Shown piece by piece: positions 8,513 through 16,798 of a stretch of DNA of 64,000 nucleotides. The DNA is from Actinoplanes auranticolor (GTDB lineage: Bacteria > Actinomycetota > Actinomycetes > Mycobacteriales > Micromonosporaceae). Position 1 is the stretch's first letter; every line of letters begins with the position of its first letter. Where the stretch lies: assembly GCF_018332655.1 (NCBI RefSeq), contig NZ_BOQL01000006.1, forward strand, positions 1 through 64,000, written 5' to 3'. The notes under the pieces were generated by a model, which saw only the letters and a program-made list of their open reading frames with translations, was not told the origin of the DNA and ran no database searches. Both the position numbers and the translations under genes were made by a program.

Positions 8513-9679
8513 ATGTCCAGATTCCTAGGGCTGCTGGGTGTGACGACGCTGCTGAGCTCCCTGGCCGTCTTCACCCACGCCGCCGGCGCCTCCGCCGCCG
8601 ACTGCGGTTACCTGTTCGACGACTTCTCCTACAGCTCGGCCGGTGACAGCTCGCTGACCGCGAACGGCTGGACCCCGCGCAGCTACGCCGGCGGACCGGG
8701 CGTGCCGGGGGCGACGTGGTCGCCGAGCAGCATCACCTTCCCCACCGAGGGCGGGCAGAAGGTCATGCAGCTCACCGCCTCGACGGACGGCACCGGCGCC
8801 GGCACCAACCACGCCGAGCTCTACAGCACCCAGAAGCGCTACCTGGAGGGCACGTACGCCAGCCGGGTCCGCTTCACCGACACCCCCACGGCCGGCAACG
8901 ACGGCGACCACATCAACCAGACGTTCTTCACGATCAGCCCGCTCAACGGCGACATGGACCCGACGTACAGCGAGCTGGACATCTCCGAGTACCTGCCCAA
9001 CGGCGGGTGGGGCGAGACCGGCCCGATCAACTACCAGACCAGCTGGTACACCTACCGGGCCGAGCCGTGGTTCGCCGACAACATGCACACCGAGCAGCGT
9101 TCCAGCCTCAACGGCTGGCACGACCTGGTGGCCACGGTGGCCGACGGGCACATCCGGTACTACATCGACGGTGTGCTGGTGGGCGACCACTCGGGCAAGT
9201 ACTACCCGCGGCAGACCATGACGATCAACTGGAATCTGTGGTTCATCGACACGGCGGCGCACACGGGCGGGCGCAGCACGTACATCCAGCAGGTGGACTG
9301 GGTGCTGTTCGCCAAGAACCAAGCGCTGACGCCGGCCGAGGTGACCGCGCGGACCGCGGGCTACCGCTCGGCCGGCGCCACGTTCGCCGACACCGTGGAC
9401 ACCACCGGCGGCTGCACCCCGCCGACCACGCCACCGACGACCCCGCCGACCAGCCCGCCGACCACGCCGCCTTCTCAGGGCGACTGCACGTCGGCCCCGG
9501 ACTGGGCTTTCGGGACGGCGTACCAGGGTGGTCAGACCGTCAAGCACGAGAAGAGCCGGAACGGCGACCCGGGCGGCCCGCCCTCGGGTGAGGGCAAGCA
9601 CCTGTGGAAGGCCCGGTACTGGACGCAGGGCTCGGAGCCCGGCTGGACGCAGCAGTGGCAGGATCTCGGTCGCTGCTGA
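8513..9679 (+). CDS. Secreted GH16 glycoside hydrolase with C-terminal CBM5/12
   Basis: A 388-residue secreted protein. A Sec signal peptide covers about residues 1-29 with cleavage near ASA-AD. A GH16 beta-jelly-roll domain follows, with catalytic signature ELDISE (nucleophile E154, acid/base E159). A Thr-Pro-rich linker lies at about 300-325, then a CBM5/12 domain with WAFGTAY and HLWKARYWT. GH16 enzymes cut beta-1,3/1,4-glucans or galactans, while CBM5/12 modules usually bind chitin. The chitin-binding module and the upstream Ngc operon suggest the enzyme works at chitin-containing fungal walls. GGAGGA at 8502-8507 precedes ATG 8513. Probably last gene of the ngc transcript. Confidence 0.83.
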   Translation: MSRFLGLLGVTTLLSSLAVFTHAAGASAADCGYLFDDFSYSSAGDSSLTANGWTPRSYAGGPGVPGATWSPSSITFPTEGGQKVMQLTASTDGTGAGTNHAELYSTQKRYLEGTYASRVRFTDTPTAGNDGDHINQTFFTISPLNGDMDPTYSELDISEYLPNGGWGETGPINYQTSWYTYRAEPWFADNMHTEQRSSLNGWHDLVATVADGHIRYYIDGVLVGDHSGKYYPRQTMTINWNLWFIDTAAHTGGRSTYIQQVDWVLFAKNQALTPAEVTARTAGYRSAGATFADTVDTTGGCTPPTTPPTTPPTSPPTTPPSQGDCTSAPDWAFGTAYQGGQTVKHEKSRNGDPGGPPSGEGKHLWKARYWTQGSEPGWTQQWQDLGRC

Positions 9680-9689
9680 TCCGCGGCAC

Positions 9690-9716
9690 GGGGGCGTCGC
9701 CGCCGGCGGCGCCCCC
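9690..9716. terminator. GC-rich hairpin between convergent genes
   Basis: GGGGGCGTCGCC at 9690-9701 pairs with GGCGGCGCCCCC at 9705-9716 (11 of 12 pairs, three-base loop). It sits just after the GH16 stop and just beyond the stop of the convergent small membrane gene. No T-run follows, as is common in actinobacteria; it could serve both strands. Confidence 0.55.
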
Positions 9717-9718
9717 GG

Positions 9719-9976
9719 TCACGTCAGCCAGGTCCAGCACTGCCAGCCGATCCCGGCCAGCCCGGCCGTGGTCAGCGCGGCCAGGTACGCCATCACGAGC
9801 CGGACGTCCCGCAGCACGCATTTCGACCGTTGCAGCCCGGCCCGCCGGGCCCGCAGGTAGCCGGCCAGGCCCAGCGCGGCGAAGACGGTGACCGCCAGCG
9901 GCCCGGCCAGCCAGGTCAGCGCCGCCACGGTGGCGTAGACACACAACCGCAGCGGATCGGCCGGAGCGCTGGTCAC
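9719..9976 (-). CDS. Small two-helix membrane protein of radical SAM/Lgt-like operon
   Basis: An 85-residue protein with hydrophobic segments at about residues 12-36 and 62-82, joined by a basic cytoplasmic loop RARRAGLQRSKCVLRDVR. The GTG at 9976 overlaps the radical SAM stop in a GTGA arrangement, which decides the start and shows translational coupling. I do not recognise a family. Its position as the last gene of the operon and its membrane nature suggest a membrane partner for the radical SAM enzyme. It contains only two cysteines, one in the loop and one near the C-terminus, so it is not a cluster carrier. Confidence 0.62.
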   Translation of the reverse strand: MTSAPADPLRLCVYATVAALTWLAGPLAVTVFAALGLAGYLRARRAGLQRSKCVLRDVRLVMAYLAALTTAGLAGIGWQCWTWLT

Positions 9977-11523
9977 CGCCGCACCACTGCTTGCGGGAGG
10001 CGCTGGGCCGCCAGCTGCGGCCAGGCCTGCACGGCGCAGAACGGCGCACACTGGTCCCGGTCGTCCTTGCGGGTGCCGACGTGCACGCAGCACTGCAGCA
10101 GCCGTTCCTCCACCATCGTCGCCATGTCCATGAACGGCTTGACGGTGATCCGCTTGACCCGTTCGGCCAGCATCCGGCGCAGCCGGGCCCGGCCGCCGGG
10201 CAGGCTCGACGACGCCATCGCGGCCAGCGTGCCGATCCCCAGGTCGCAGTTGGCGCAGATGTCGCGCCACAGGTCACCGACCCGGGGATGCGACAGCGAC
10301 GACTGCTCCGAGAGCAGGCCGAGCAGCGAGTCGCGGACCACCCCGCGCAACTGGGCGGGCAGCTCGGTGTCGGCGATCCGGTTGGCGACGGCGTCGGGCG
10401 CCAGCTCCAGGAAGGACAGCAGCCGGTCGTGACCGACCAGGGCCGTCAGTGAACGCCACTCGCCGGTGTCGTCGCGCAGCAGATAGCCGACCGAGCAGCA
10501 GTGCGGGTGCGAGCAGGGCAGCGCGGTCAGGTCCCGCCAGGTGACCAGGTCGCCGGTCTGCGGGCCGAGGCGGGCCAGCACCCCGGTGTGGGTGAGCCGG
10601 CGGCCGGCGTCGATCGCCGCGGACCGGCCGGAACCGAACTGCGGCTGGATCGACACCCCGCCCACGTACGGCGTGTCCAGCGCCCGCTTGACCACCGCGC
10701 CGATCTCGTCGTCGTTGACGCCCAGCGCGGCCGTCATGGTCAGCGTGGTGAAGATGCCGCGCCCGGCCAGCCGGTCGATCGCCTGTTCCTTGGCCCGTCG
10801 CAGGTCGGCGCCGCGGTGCTGCCGGTGCGCGCGCTCACTGACGCCGTCGTACTGCAGGTAGACCTCGACCCGCTCGCGGTGTGCGGCCAGCAGGTCCAGC
10901 AGGGCGTCGTCCCGGGCGATCCGCAGCCCGTTGGTGTTGAGCAGGATCCGGACGACGTCCCGCGCGGCGACCGCGTCGAGCAGCTCGGCCAGGTACGGGT
11001 ACAGCGTCGGCTCGCCGCCGGAGAGCATGAGCACGTCGAGGCGCTGCCGCTCCCGGACCAGCCTGGCGTCCAGATTGGCCAGCACGTCGGCCAGCGGGAC
11101 GACGCTGTCCAGCGCCGGCGAGGAGTCGGCGAAGCAGGTGGGGCAGCGCAGGTTGCAGGTGTCGGTGAGGTCGGTCAGCAGGATGCAGGTGTGCTGGGTC
11201 TGCATCTCCGGGAGCCCGTCGAGGTACGCGGCCGGCACCGGGGCGAAGTTGCCGGCCAGGTCGGGCTCGTGCTGCTTGGTCGGCGCGGTCCACCGCTCCA
11301 GGTAGGTCAGGATGTGCGGGTGCTCGTCGTACAGGGTGCGGACGAGGCCGTGCCGGGCGCAGCCGCGCTCGAGCCAGACCTGCTCGTCGCGGACCACGAG
11401 CCGCCCGGAGAGCCGGGCCACGTCGGCCAGCGGGCGCTGCGGGTCCTCCTCGTGGCAGTGCGGGCAGAACGCGTTGACGTAGCGGTGGATACGGTCGCCG
11501 CGCAGCGGCATGCCGGTGCCCAT
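9973..11523 (-). CDS. Multi-cysteine radical SAM enzyme (MJ0619/Tes-like)
   Basis: A 516-residue radical SAM protein. The canonical cluster motif is C123-NLR-C127-PT-C130, followed by the glycine-rich SGGEPTLYPYL. An N-terminal zinc-ribbon or rubredoxin-like unit (C20, C23, C55, H58) precedes it. The C-terminal half has further cysteine groups: CSHPHCC, ICANC, QCC and CAPFC, enough for auxiliary iron-sulfur clusters. This layout resembles the MJ0619 group, which includes the archaeal tetraether synthase Tes and pterin methyltransferases. Substrate is not determined. The operon partners are membrane proteins and an Lgt-like protein, which favours lipid chemistry. ATG 11523 has GGAGG upstream at a good distance. 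Confidence 0.83.
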   Translation of the reverse strand: MGTGMPLRGDRIHRYVNAFCPHCHEEDPQRPLADVARLSGRLVVRDEQVWLERGCARHGLVRTLYDEHPHILTYLERWTAPTKQHEPDLAGNFAPVPAAYLDGLPEMQTQHTCILLTDLTDTCNLRCPTCFADSSPALDSVVPLADVLANLDARLVRERQRLDVLMLSGGEPTLYPYLAELLDAVAARDVVRILLNTNGLRIARDDALLDLLAAHRERVEVYLQYDGVSERAHRQHRGADLRRAKEQAIDRLAGRGIFTTLTMTAALGVNDDEIGAVVKRALDTPYVGGVSIQPQFGSGRSAAIDAGRRLTHTGVLARLGPQTGDLVTWRDLTALPCSHPHCCSVGYLLRDDTGEWRSLTALVGHDRLLSFLELAPDAVANRIADTELPAQLRGVVRDSLLGLLSEQSSLSHPRVGDLWRDICANCDLGIGTLAAMASSSLPGGRARLRRMLAERVKRITVKPFMDMATMVEERLLQCCVHVGTRKDDRDQCAPFCAVQAWPQLAAQRLPQAVVRR

Positions 11524-11547
11524 CAGTGATTCCTCCGGTGGCGCGTT

Positions 11548-11877
11548 TCATTGGGCCGAGATCATGGCCACGCACAGCCCGAACCCGATCAGCGGCAGCA
11601 CGATCAGGCCGGCGGCCCAGCCGATGAACAGCCCGATGCCGATGCCGCGGTCGCCCTTGACGATCAGCACCGTGCCGGCCGTGACGACCGCGACGAACAG
11701 CACCAGCTGGCCGAGCAGGCCGCCGCCGATGATCTCCTGATCGAACGCGGACCGGGTGCCCCACAGGGCAGCGGCGAGCAGCCCGGCGAGCAGCAGGTGG
11801 CCGAGGACGGCGAACCCGATCCCGGCCCAGACGGCGCCGGCCCGGATGGGTCGCTGGGGCGGTGGTGGCGGCATCAT
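11548..11877 (-). CDS. Small multi-helix membrane protein in radical SAM operon
   Basis: A 109-residue protein with a proline-rich N-terminus and three to four hydrophobic segments at about residues 18-38, 50-68 and 74-105. ATG 11877 overlaps the stop of the Lgt-like gene (ATGA); a second ATG follows immediately. The gene ends 24 bases before the radical SAM start. I recognise no family and see no catalytic motif. It most likely forms part of the membrane machinery of this operon. Confidence 0.65.
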   Translation of the reverse strand: MMPPPPPQRPIRAGAVWAGIGFAVLGHLLLAGLLAAALWGTRSAFDQEIIGGGLLGQLVLFVAVVTAGTVLIVKGDRGIGIGLFIGWAAGLIVLPLIGFGLCVAMISAQ

Positions 11878-12623
11878 GCCGGCACCTCGTGCACCCGGGT
11901 GGCCCGGTGCCGCCGGAGCAGGACGACGATCCGCCAGGCCAGCAGGGGAGCGCAGGCCGGCAGGAACAGCTGCGGGCGGGTGAGGCCGGCGGCCACCACC
12001 TCGTTGCCGCGGACGAACTCGACCAGGAACCGGAACGCCGCGTAGGCCGCGAGGTAGCCGGTGAACAGGGCGTCCGGCTGGGTGATCCGGTCGCGGGCCC
12101 TGATCAGCACGGCCAGGGCGAGGAGATGGAACGCGATCTCGTACGCGAAAGAGGGATGCCGTGGCACGCCGTCGACGGTGATGCCCCAGCCGGCGCCGGT
12201 GGGCGTTCCGGGCAGCTCGGTGAGCAGGCACCCGATCCGGCCGACCGCCATGCCGGCGGCGATCGCGGGCGCGAACAGGTCGCCGCTGCGGGCGGTGTAC
12301 CCGCACAGCCGTTTCGCGACCAGCACACCCAGGTACGCGCCGGCCAGGCCGGAGAGGATGCTGCGGTTGCCGTACGCCCACTGTTCGGCCAGGGTCGCGT
12401 TCTGCCGCAGGTCCAGGTGCTGCAGCCAGGTGCCGAGCCGGCCGAACAGGGCGCCGCCGACGAGCACCCCGGCCACGAGGTACCAGAGCCGCTCGTCGCG
12501 ACGGCCACGCCGGCGTACCTCGGCGGCGAAGACCAGCCCGGCGACCGCCAGGCCGAGCGCGACGAAGAGGTCGTGCGTGCCCGCTGGCATTTGCCCGATA
12601 TGCACGAAATGACGATATAGCAT
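11874..12623 (-). CDS. Prolipoprotein diacylglyceryl transferase (Lgt)-like membrane protein
   Basis: About 249 residues with seven hydrophobic segments. It keeps the Lgt hallmarks in order: GRIGCLLTELPG (compare GRIGN-F-N-E in true Lgt), RHPSFAYE (compare RHPSQLYE) and RFLVEFVRG near the C-terminus. Housekeeping Lgt transfers diacylglycerol from phosphatidylglycerol to prelipoprotein cysteines. Here the Asn of the GRIGN motif is Cys, and the gene is the first of a radical SAM operon, so I read it as a specialised paralogue rather than the housekeeping enzyme. ATG 12623 lacks a ribosome site; ATG 12590 is an alternative. The promoter region is shared with the divergent phosphodiesterase gene. 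Confidence 0.72.
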   Translation of the reverse strand: MLYRHFVHIGQMPAGTHDLFVALGLAVAGLVFAAEVRRRGRRDERLWYLVAGVLVGGALFGRLGTWLQHLDLRQNATLAEQWAYGNRSILSGLAGAYLGVLVAKRLCGYTARSGDLFAPAIAAGMAVGRIGCLLTELPGTPTGAGWGITVDGVPRHPSFAYEIAFHLLALAVLIRARDRITQPDALFTGYLAAYAAFRFLVEFVRGNEVVAAGLTRPQLFLPACAPLLAWRIVVLLRRHRATRVHEVPA

Positions 12624-12738
12624 CCGGAGGGTGGAACCGCCGACGACGACCCACCAACTGGCGGCTGTCGTCCCCAAGAGCACGCGGCGACTCTCCTGAC
12701 CGGGCTGCGACCGATCCCACCGGGTAGCGTCTGCCGGC

Positions 12739-13527
12739 GTGACCCGGACGACCGAGGTGCGGCTGCTGACCTTCAACGCGCTGATGCGCGGTGACGTCCG
12801 GGCGCGGCTGCGGGCCCTGGGCGTCGTCCTGGAGCAGTCCTCCTACGACGTGGTCTGCCTCCAGGAGGTGCTGGTGCGTCGCCAGGCCGCCCTGGTACGC
12901 CGCCTCGCCCGCCACTACGGCCACCACGCCTGGTCCGGCTCCCTGTTGCTGGAGGGCGGCCTGGTGCTGCTCTCGCGCCGGCCGATCCGGACCGCCCGCT
13001 TCGTGCGGTACCCGCGCACCGGCCCGCCCCGTCCCGAATACCTCATGCGCAAGGGCGTCCAGCTCGCGGTCGTGGACACGCCGGCCGGCCCGCTCGCCAT
13101 CACGAACACCCACCTGTCCGCCAACCGCGACGGCGACTGGTCACCGGCGAACCGCTACACCCGGGTCGCCCGCGCCGAGCTGGATCACCTCGCCGGTGAG
13201 CTGGCCGGGCTCGACCCGGCGCTGCCGGTCGTGGCCGTGGGCGACTTCAACGTCCCGCGCGACGCCGCCGCGCTCACCGGCTTCCTGGCCCGGACCGGGC
13301 TCACCGACGTGCTGGCCGGCGACACCGCGCCGACGTACCGGCCGACTCCGCGCTGGCCGGCCCCGCCCGCCTTCGACCACGTGCTGATCCGGCCGGCGCC
13401 CGGGCGGGAGCTGTCCGCCGAGGCGCGGATCGTCCTGCGGGACGCGGTGACCCTGCCGGGTGGCCGGCGGGGATATCTGTCCGATCACTACGGTGTCGAA
13501 GCGCTGCTGTCCCTGGGTGCCGGCTGA
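12739..13527 (+). CDS. Endonuclease/exonuclease/phosphatase (EEP) family protein
   Basis: A 262-residue protein with every EEP hallmark: LTFNALM at the N-terminus, LQEV near residue 41, NTHLSANRDGDW near 122, VGDFNVP near 168, FDHVLI and SDHYGV near the C-terminus. These form the metal-dependent phosphodiesterase site shared by DNase I, sphingomyelinases and inositol phosphatases. The DGDW-xxxN-x-x-R stretch after NTHLS is more like lipid phosphodiesterases than DNA repair enzymes. There is no signal peptide, so it should be cytoplasmic. TAGCGT eight bases before GTG 12739 suggests a leaderless transcript. It diverges from the Lgt-like operon; a shared lipid theme is speculative. Confidence 0.8.
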   Translation: MTRTTEVRLLTFNALMRGDVRARLRALGVVLEQSSYDVVCLQEVLVRRQAALVRRLARHYGHHAWSGSLLLEGGLVLLSRRPIRTARFVRYPRTGPPRPEYLMRKGVQLAVVDTPAGPLAITNTHLSANRDGDWSPANRYTRVARAELDHLAGELAGLDPALPVVAVGDFNVPRDAAALTGFLARTGLTDVLAGDTAPTYRPTPRWPAPPAFDHVLIRPAPGRELSAEARIVLRDAVTLPGGRRGYLSDHYGVEALLSLGAG

Positions 13528-13537
13528 GCCACCGCGA

Positions 13538-13566
13538 GGTCACGCCGCCCTGAGGCCGCCGTGACC
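13538..13566 (+). terminator. Possible hairpin after EEP gene
   Basis: GGTCACG at 13538-13544 pairs with CGTGACC at 13560-13566 around a GC-rich loop that can add more pairs. It lies eleven bases after the EEP stop and just before the direct repeats of the tctC promoter region. Confidence 0.35.
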
Positions 13567-13589
13567 ACAAAGACCACAACGACCACCGT
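13563..13589. repeat. Three tandem 9-bp direct repeats upstream of tctC
   Basis: GACCACAAA (13563-13571), GACCACAAC (13572-13580) and GACCACCGT (13581-13589) lie in tandem about 75 bases upstream of the tctC start. Direct repeats at this place could be binding sites for a response regulator, possibly the CitB-type protein encoded at 21732-22403. That link is inferred. Confidence 0.4.
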
Positions 13590-13663
13590 GTCCGTAACGA
13601 TGACCGCCGATGGTCCCGCGATGCAGCATCTCTGAAACACGTAGGCAACACAGAGGAGCGGTC

Positions 13664-14698
13664 GTGAAGGACACAGTTGTGCGGCGCCCGGGTCGCGTCG
13701 TCGCCGCGGGGATGGCCGCGGCGCTGCTGGCCGCCACCGCGGCCGGGTGTGAGAAGGACACCGCCGGCGGGCAGACCGGCACCGGCGAGGTGCGCTATCC
13801 GACCAAGACGGTGCAGCTCATGGTGCCCGCCGCGCCCGGCGGCGGCTGGGACCTCACCGCGCGCACCATGCAGAAGGCGATGACCGACGGCAAGCTCGTC
13901 GACCAGAGTGTCGAGGTCTACAACGTGACCGGCGCGGCCGGCACCATCGGGCTGGCCCAGCTCGTCTCCAAGAACCGCGGCGACGCGCACCACCTGATGG
14001 TCATGGGCCTGGTGATGGTCGGCGGCGTGGTGGCCAACAAGTCACCGGTCAAGCTGGACCAGGTCACCCCGATCGCCACGCTGACCGCCGAGCAGGAGGT
14101 CATCGTCGTCCCGGCCGCCTCCAAGTACAAGAACCTCAAGCAGCTCATGGACGACGCCAGGGCCGCGCCGGCGTCGATCAACTGGGGTGGCGGCTCGGCC
14201 GGCGGCACCGACCAGATCCTGGTCGGCCTGCTCGCCAAGGCGGCCGGCGCCGACCCCAGGGCGATGAAGTACGTCGCGTACTCCGGCGGCGGCGAGGCCA
14301 AGGCGGCGCTGCTCTCCGGTGACCTGACCGCCGCCGTCTCGGGCCAGAGCGAGTTCAAGGACCTGGTCGCGTCGGGCAAGGTCCGCGCGCTCGCGGTCTC
14401 CGGCGCGACCGGCGTCGACGTCGGCGGCGGGTCGCCGGCGCCGACCATCAAGGAGCAGGGGTACGACGTCGAGCTGATGAACTGGCGCGGAGTCGTCGCC
14501 CCGCCCGGGATCGACGCCCCGACCAAGGAGGCCGTGACCGCGCTCGTGGACCGGCTGCACTCCTCGGAGTCGTGGAAGTCCGCGCTGCAGAAGCAGGGCT
14601 GGGAGGACTTCTACAAGAGCGGTGACGCCGCGTCGACGTTCTTCACCAGCGAGAACCAGCGCATCACCACGGTCCTCACCGACATCGGGCTCGGCTAG
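13664..14698 (+). CDS. tctC: Tripartite tricarboxylate transporter binding lipoprotein TctC
   Basis: A 344-residue lipoprotein of the Bug/TctC family. The signal sequence ends in the lipobox TAAGC (about residues 25-29). The mature domain starts with YPTKTVQLMVPAAPGGGWDLTAR, the family signature that grips a carboxylate ligand. GTG 13664 is preceded by GAGGAG. The next gene starts immediately after the TAG. With TctB and TctA it should bind and import a di- or tricarboxylate such as citrate by a sodium-dependent secondary mechanism; the ligand is not deducible. Confidence 0.88.
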   Translation: MKDTVVRRPGRVVAAGMAAALLAATAAGCEKDTAGGQTGTGEVRYPTKTVQLMVPAAPGGGWDLTARTMQKAMTDGKLVDQSVEVYNVTGAAGTIGLAQLVSKNRGDAHHLMVMGLVMVGGVVANKSPVKLDQVTPIATLTAEQEVIVVPAASKYKNLKQLMDDARAAPASINWGGGSAGGTDQILVGLLAKAAGADPRAMKYVAYSGGGEAKAALLSGDLTAAVSGQSEFKDLVASGKVRALAVSGATGVDVGGGSPAPTIKEQGYDVELMNWRGVVAPPGIDAPTKEAVTALVDRLHSSESWKSALQKQGWEDFYKSGDAASTFFTSENQRITTVLTDIGLG

Positions 14699-15184
14699 AT
14701 GACGACCGAAGCGGTACCGGTACGGCCCTCGGAGACGAGCCGCCGTACCGGCGGGGTGGTCCTCGCCGCCGTGCTGGTGCTCGTCGGCGCGTTCCTGCTG
14801 TGGACGGCGGTGCGGGAAGCCGATGGTGATCTCGGTCTGCGCAGCCCGCGGCTCGCGCCGGTGGTGGTGTCCGTGGCCTGGGTGGCCATCGCCGTGGCGT
14901 ACCTGATCGCGCAGCTGCGGACCCGGGAGACGCCGCCGGAGGAGAAGCCCGGCTGGTTGAGCCCGGCCGGGGTGGTGGCGTGCCTGGTCGGCTTCGCCGT
15001 CGCCCTGGAGTACGCCGGCTTCGTCGTCTCCGCCGCGGTTTTCGTCGTCGTGGTCTCCCGCGTGCTCGGCAGCCGCCACCTCGTCCGGGACGCCGTCGTG
15101 GCGGTGGTCCTGCCGACCGCGGTCTACCTGGCCTTCACCCGGCTGCTCGACATCTTTCTGCCCGCGGGGGTGTTTCCACTGTGA
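14699..15184 (+). CDS. tctB: Tripartite tricarboxylate transporter small subunit TctB
   Basis: A 161-residue membrane protein with four predicted helices at about residues 18-36, 55-72, 88-108 and 122-155, the size and topology of TctB. The ATG at 14699 directly abuts the tctC stop, and its TGA overlaps the GTG of tctA. TctB sequences diverge quickly, so identification rests on topology and the position between tctC and tctA. Confidence 0.85.
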   Translation: MTTEAVPVRPSETSRRTGGVVLAAVLVLVGAFLLWTAVREADGDLGLRSPRLAPVVVSVAWVAIAVAYLIAQLRTRETPPEEKPGWLSPAGVVACLVGFAVALEYAGFVVSAAVFVVVVSRVLGSRHLVRDAVVAVVLPTAVYLAFTRLLDIFLPAGVFPL

Positions 15185-16734
15185 ACGTCTTCGGCGACCT
15201 GCTCTCCGGCTTCGGCACCGTGCTGAGCCCGGAGTACCTGCTGTACGCGGCGATCGGCGTCACCCTGGGCACCTTCGTCGGCGTCCTGCCCGGCATCGGC
15301 CCGGCCCTGACCATCGCGCTGCTGCTGCCGGTCACGTTCAGCCTGGACGACCCGATCGGCACGTTCATCATGTTCGCCGGCATCTACTACGGCGCCATGT
15401 ACGGCGGGTCCACCACCTCGATCCTGCTCAACACCCCCGGCGAGTCGGCCTCGGTGGCCACCGCGATCGAGGGCTATCAGATGGCCCGCCGGGGACGGGC
15501 CAAAGCCGCGCTGGCCACGGCGGCGATCGGCTCGTTCGTGGCCGGCACCATCTCCACGCTGCTGCTGAGCCTGCTGGCCCAGCCGGTGGCCAGGCTGGCG
15601 AGCACGTTCCGGGCGGCCGACTACTTCGCGCTGGCGCTGCTGGCGATGGTCGCGGTCACCGCGCTGGTCGGCCGGTCGGTCGTCCGCGGCCTGATGTCGC
15701 TGGTCTTCGGCCTGTTCCTGGGCCTGGTCGGGATCGACGCGCTGACCGGGCAGGCCCGGTTCACCTTCGGCACGATGGAGCTGCTGGAGGGCGTGGACAT
15801 CGTGGTGGTGATCGTCGGTCTGTTCGCGATCGGCGAGACCCTGTACGTCGCGAGCCGGCTGCGGCACCTGCCCGAGCACGTGCATCCGCTGGAGCCGGGC
15901 TCGGCCCGGCACGGCTGGCTCACCCGCGACGACTGGCGGCGCTCCTGGGGTCCCTGGCTGCGCGGGACGGCGGTCGGCTTCCCGTTCGGGGCGCTGCCGT
16001 CGGGCGGGGCGGACGTGCCGACGTTCCTGTCGTACACCTACGAGAAGCACCGGGCGCGGGACCGGGCCGAGTTCGGCAAGGGTGCGATCGAGGGGGTTGC
16101 CGGTCCGGAGGCGGCCAACAACGCGGCGTTCTCGGGTGTGCTCGTACCGCTGCTGACCCTCGGCATCCCCACCTCCGCGACCGCCGCGGTCATGCTGGCC
16201 GCCTTCCAGATCTTCAACCTGCAGCCCGGCCCGCAGCTGTTCGACACCTCGCCCGAGCTGGTCTGGGCGCTGATCGCCTCGCTCTACGTCGGCAACGTGC
16301 TGCTGTTGCTGCTCAACCTGCCGCTGATCCGGGTCTGGGTCAAAGTGCTGCAGATCCCGCGACCCATCCTGTACGCCGGCATCCTGGTCTTCGCCACGCT
16401 CGGGGTCTACGCCGCCACGGGCAGCGTCAACCAGGTGTTCATGGCCTACGCCGTCGGGGTGGTGGGCTTCGGGATGCGCCACTTCGACTTCCCGATCGCG
16501 CCGGTGATCCTCGGCCTGATCCTGGGCCCGATGATGGAGGTGCAGTTCCGCCGGGCGCTGCTGGTGGCCAACGGTGACCTGAGCACGTTCGTGACCCGGC
16601 CGCTGACCGCGGTGCTGCTCGCGTGTGCGGTGCTGGCGTTCGTGGTGCCGTACCTGCCGCGGATCGTGGCCCGGCTGCGCGGCCGCGATTCGCGCGACGA
16701 GCCGAAGAAGCTGGTGTTCGCCGAGGACGACTAG
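15181..16734 (+). CDS. tctA: Tripartite tricarboxylate transporter large subunit TctA
   Basis: A 517-residue protein with about twelve helices. The family motifs [18 protein letters not shown] (near residue 35) and [15 protein letters not shown] (near 78) mark the substrate-binding loops of TctA; a second repeat shows [15 protein letters not shown] (near 326). GTG 15181 overlaps the tctB stop by four bases. It is the transport channel of the system. The Cit-type two-component system about 5 kb downstream may regulate it. A second TctC protein without its own TctAB is encoded at 24010-24972 and may feed this channel. Confidence 0.9.
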   Translation: MNVFGDLLSGFGTVLSPEYLLYAAIGVTLGTFVGVLPGIGPALTIALLLPVTFSLDDPIGTFIMFAGIYYGAMYGGSTTSILLNTPGESASVATAIEGYQMARRGRAKAALATAAIGSFVAGTISTLLLSLLAQPVARLASTFRAADYFALALLAMVAVTALVGRSVVRGLMSLVFGLFLGLVGIDALTGQARFTFGTMELLEGVDIVVVIVGLFAIGETLYVASRLRHLPEHVHPLEPGSARHGWLTRDDWRRSWGPWLRGTAVGFPFGALPSGGADVPTFLSYTYEKHRARDRAEFGKGAIEGVAGPEAANNAAFSGVLVPLLTLGIPTSATAAVMLAAFQIFNLQPGPQLFDTSPELVWALIASLYVGNVLLLLLNLPLIRVWVKVLQIPRPILYAGILVFATLGVYAATGSVNQVFMAYAVGVVGFGMRHFDFPIAPVILGLILGPMMEVQFRRALLVANGDLSTFVTRPLTAVLLACAVLAFVVPYLPRIVARLRGRDSRDEPKKLVFAEDD

Positions 16735-16753
16735 GGCGCCTCTCCCGGCGAAG

Positions 16754-16781
16754 TTACCTATGGTAAGTTACCAATGGTAAC
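16754..16781. promoter_or_regulatory. Tandem palindromic operator upstream of tetR-reductase pair
   Basis: Two adjacent palindromes share a core: TTACCTATGGTAA at 16754-16766 and GTTACCAATGGTAAC at 16767-16781, each with a three-base centre. They end 17 bases before the tetR start, where a repressor would block transcription. Autoregulation by the adjacent TetR protein is the natural reading. Confidence 0.65.
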
Positions 16782-16798
16782 TGCAATCGGGAGGTCAC

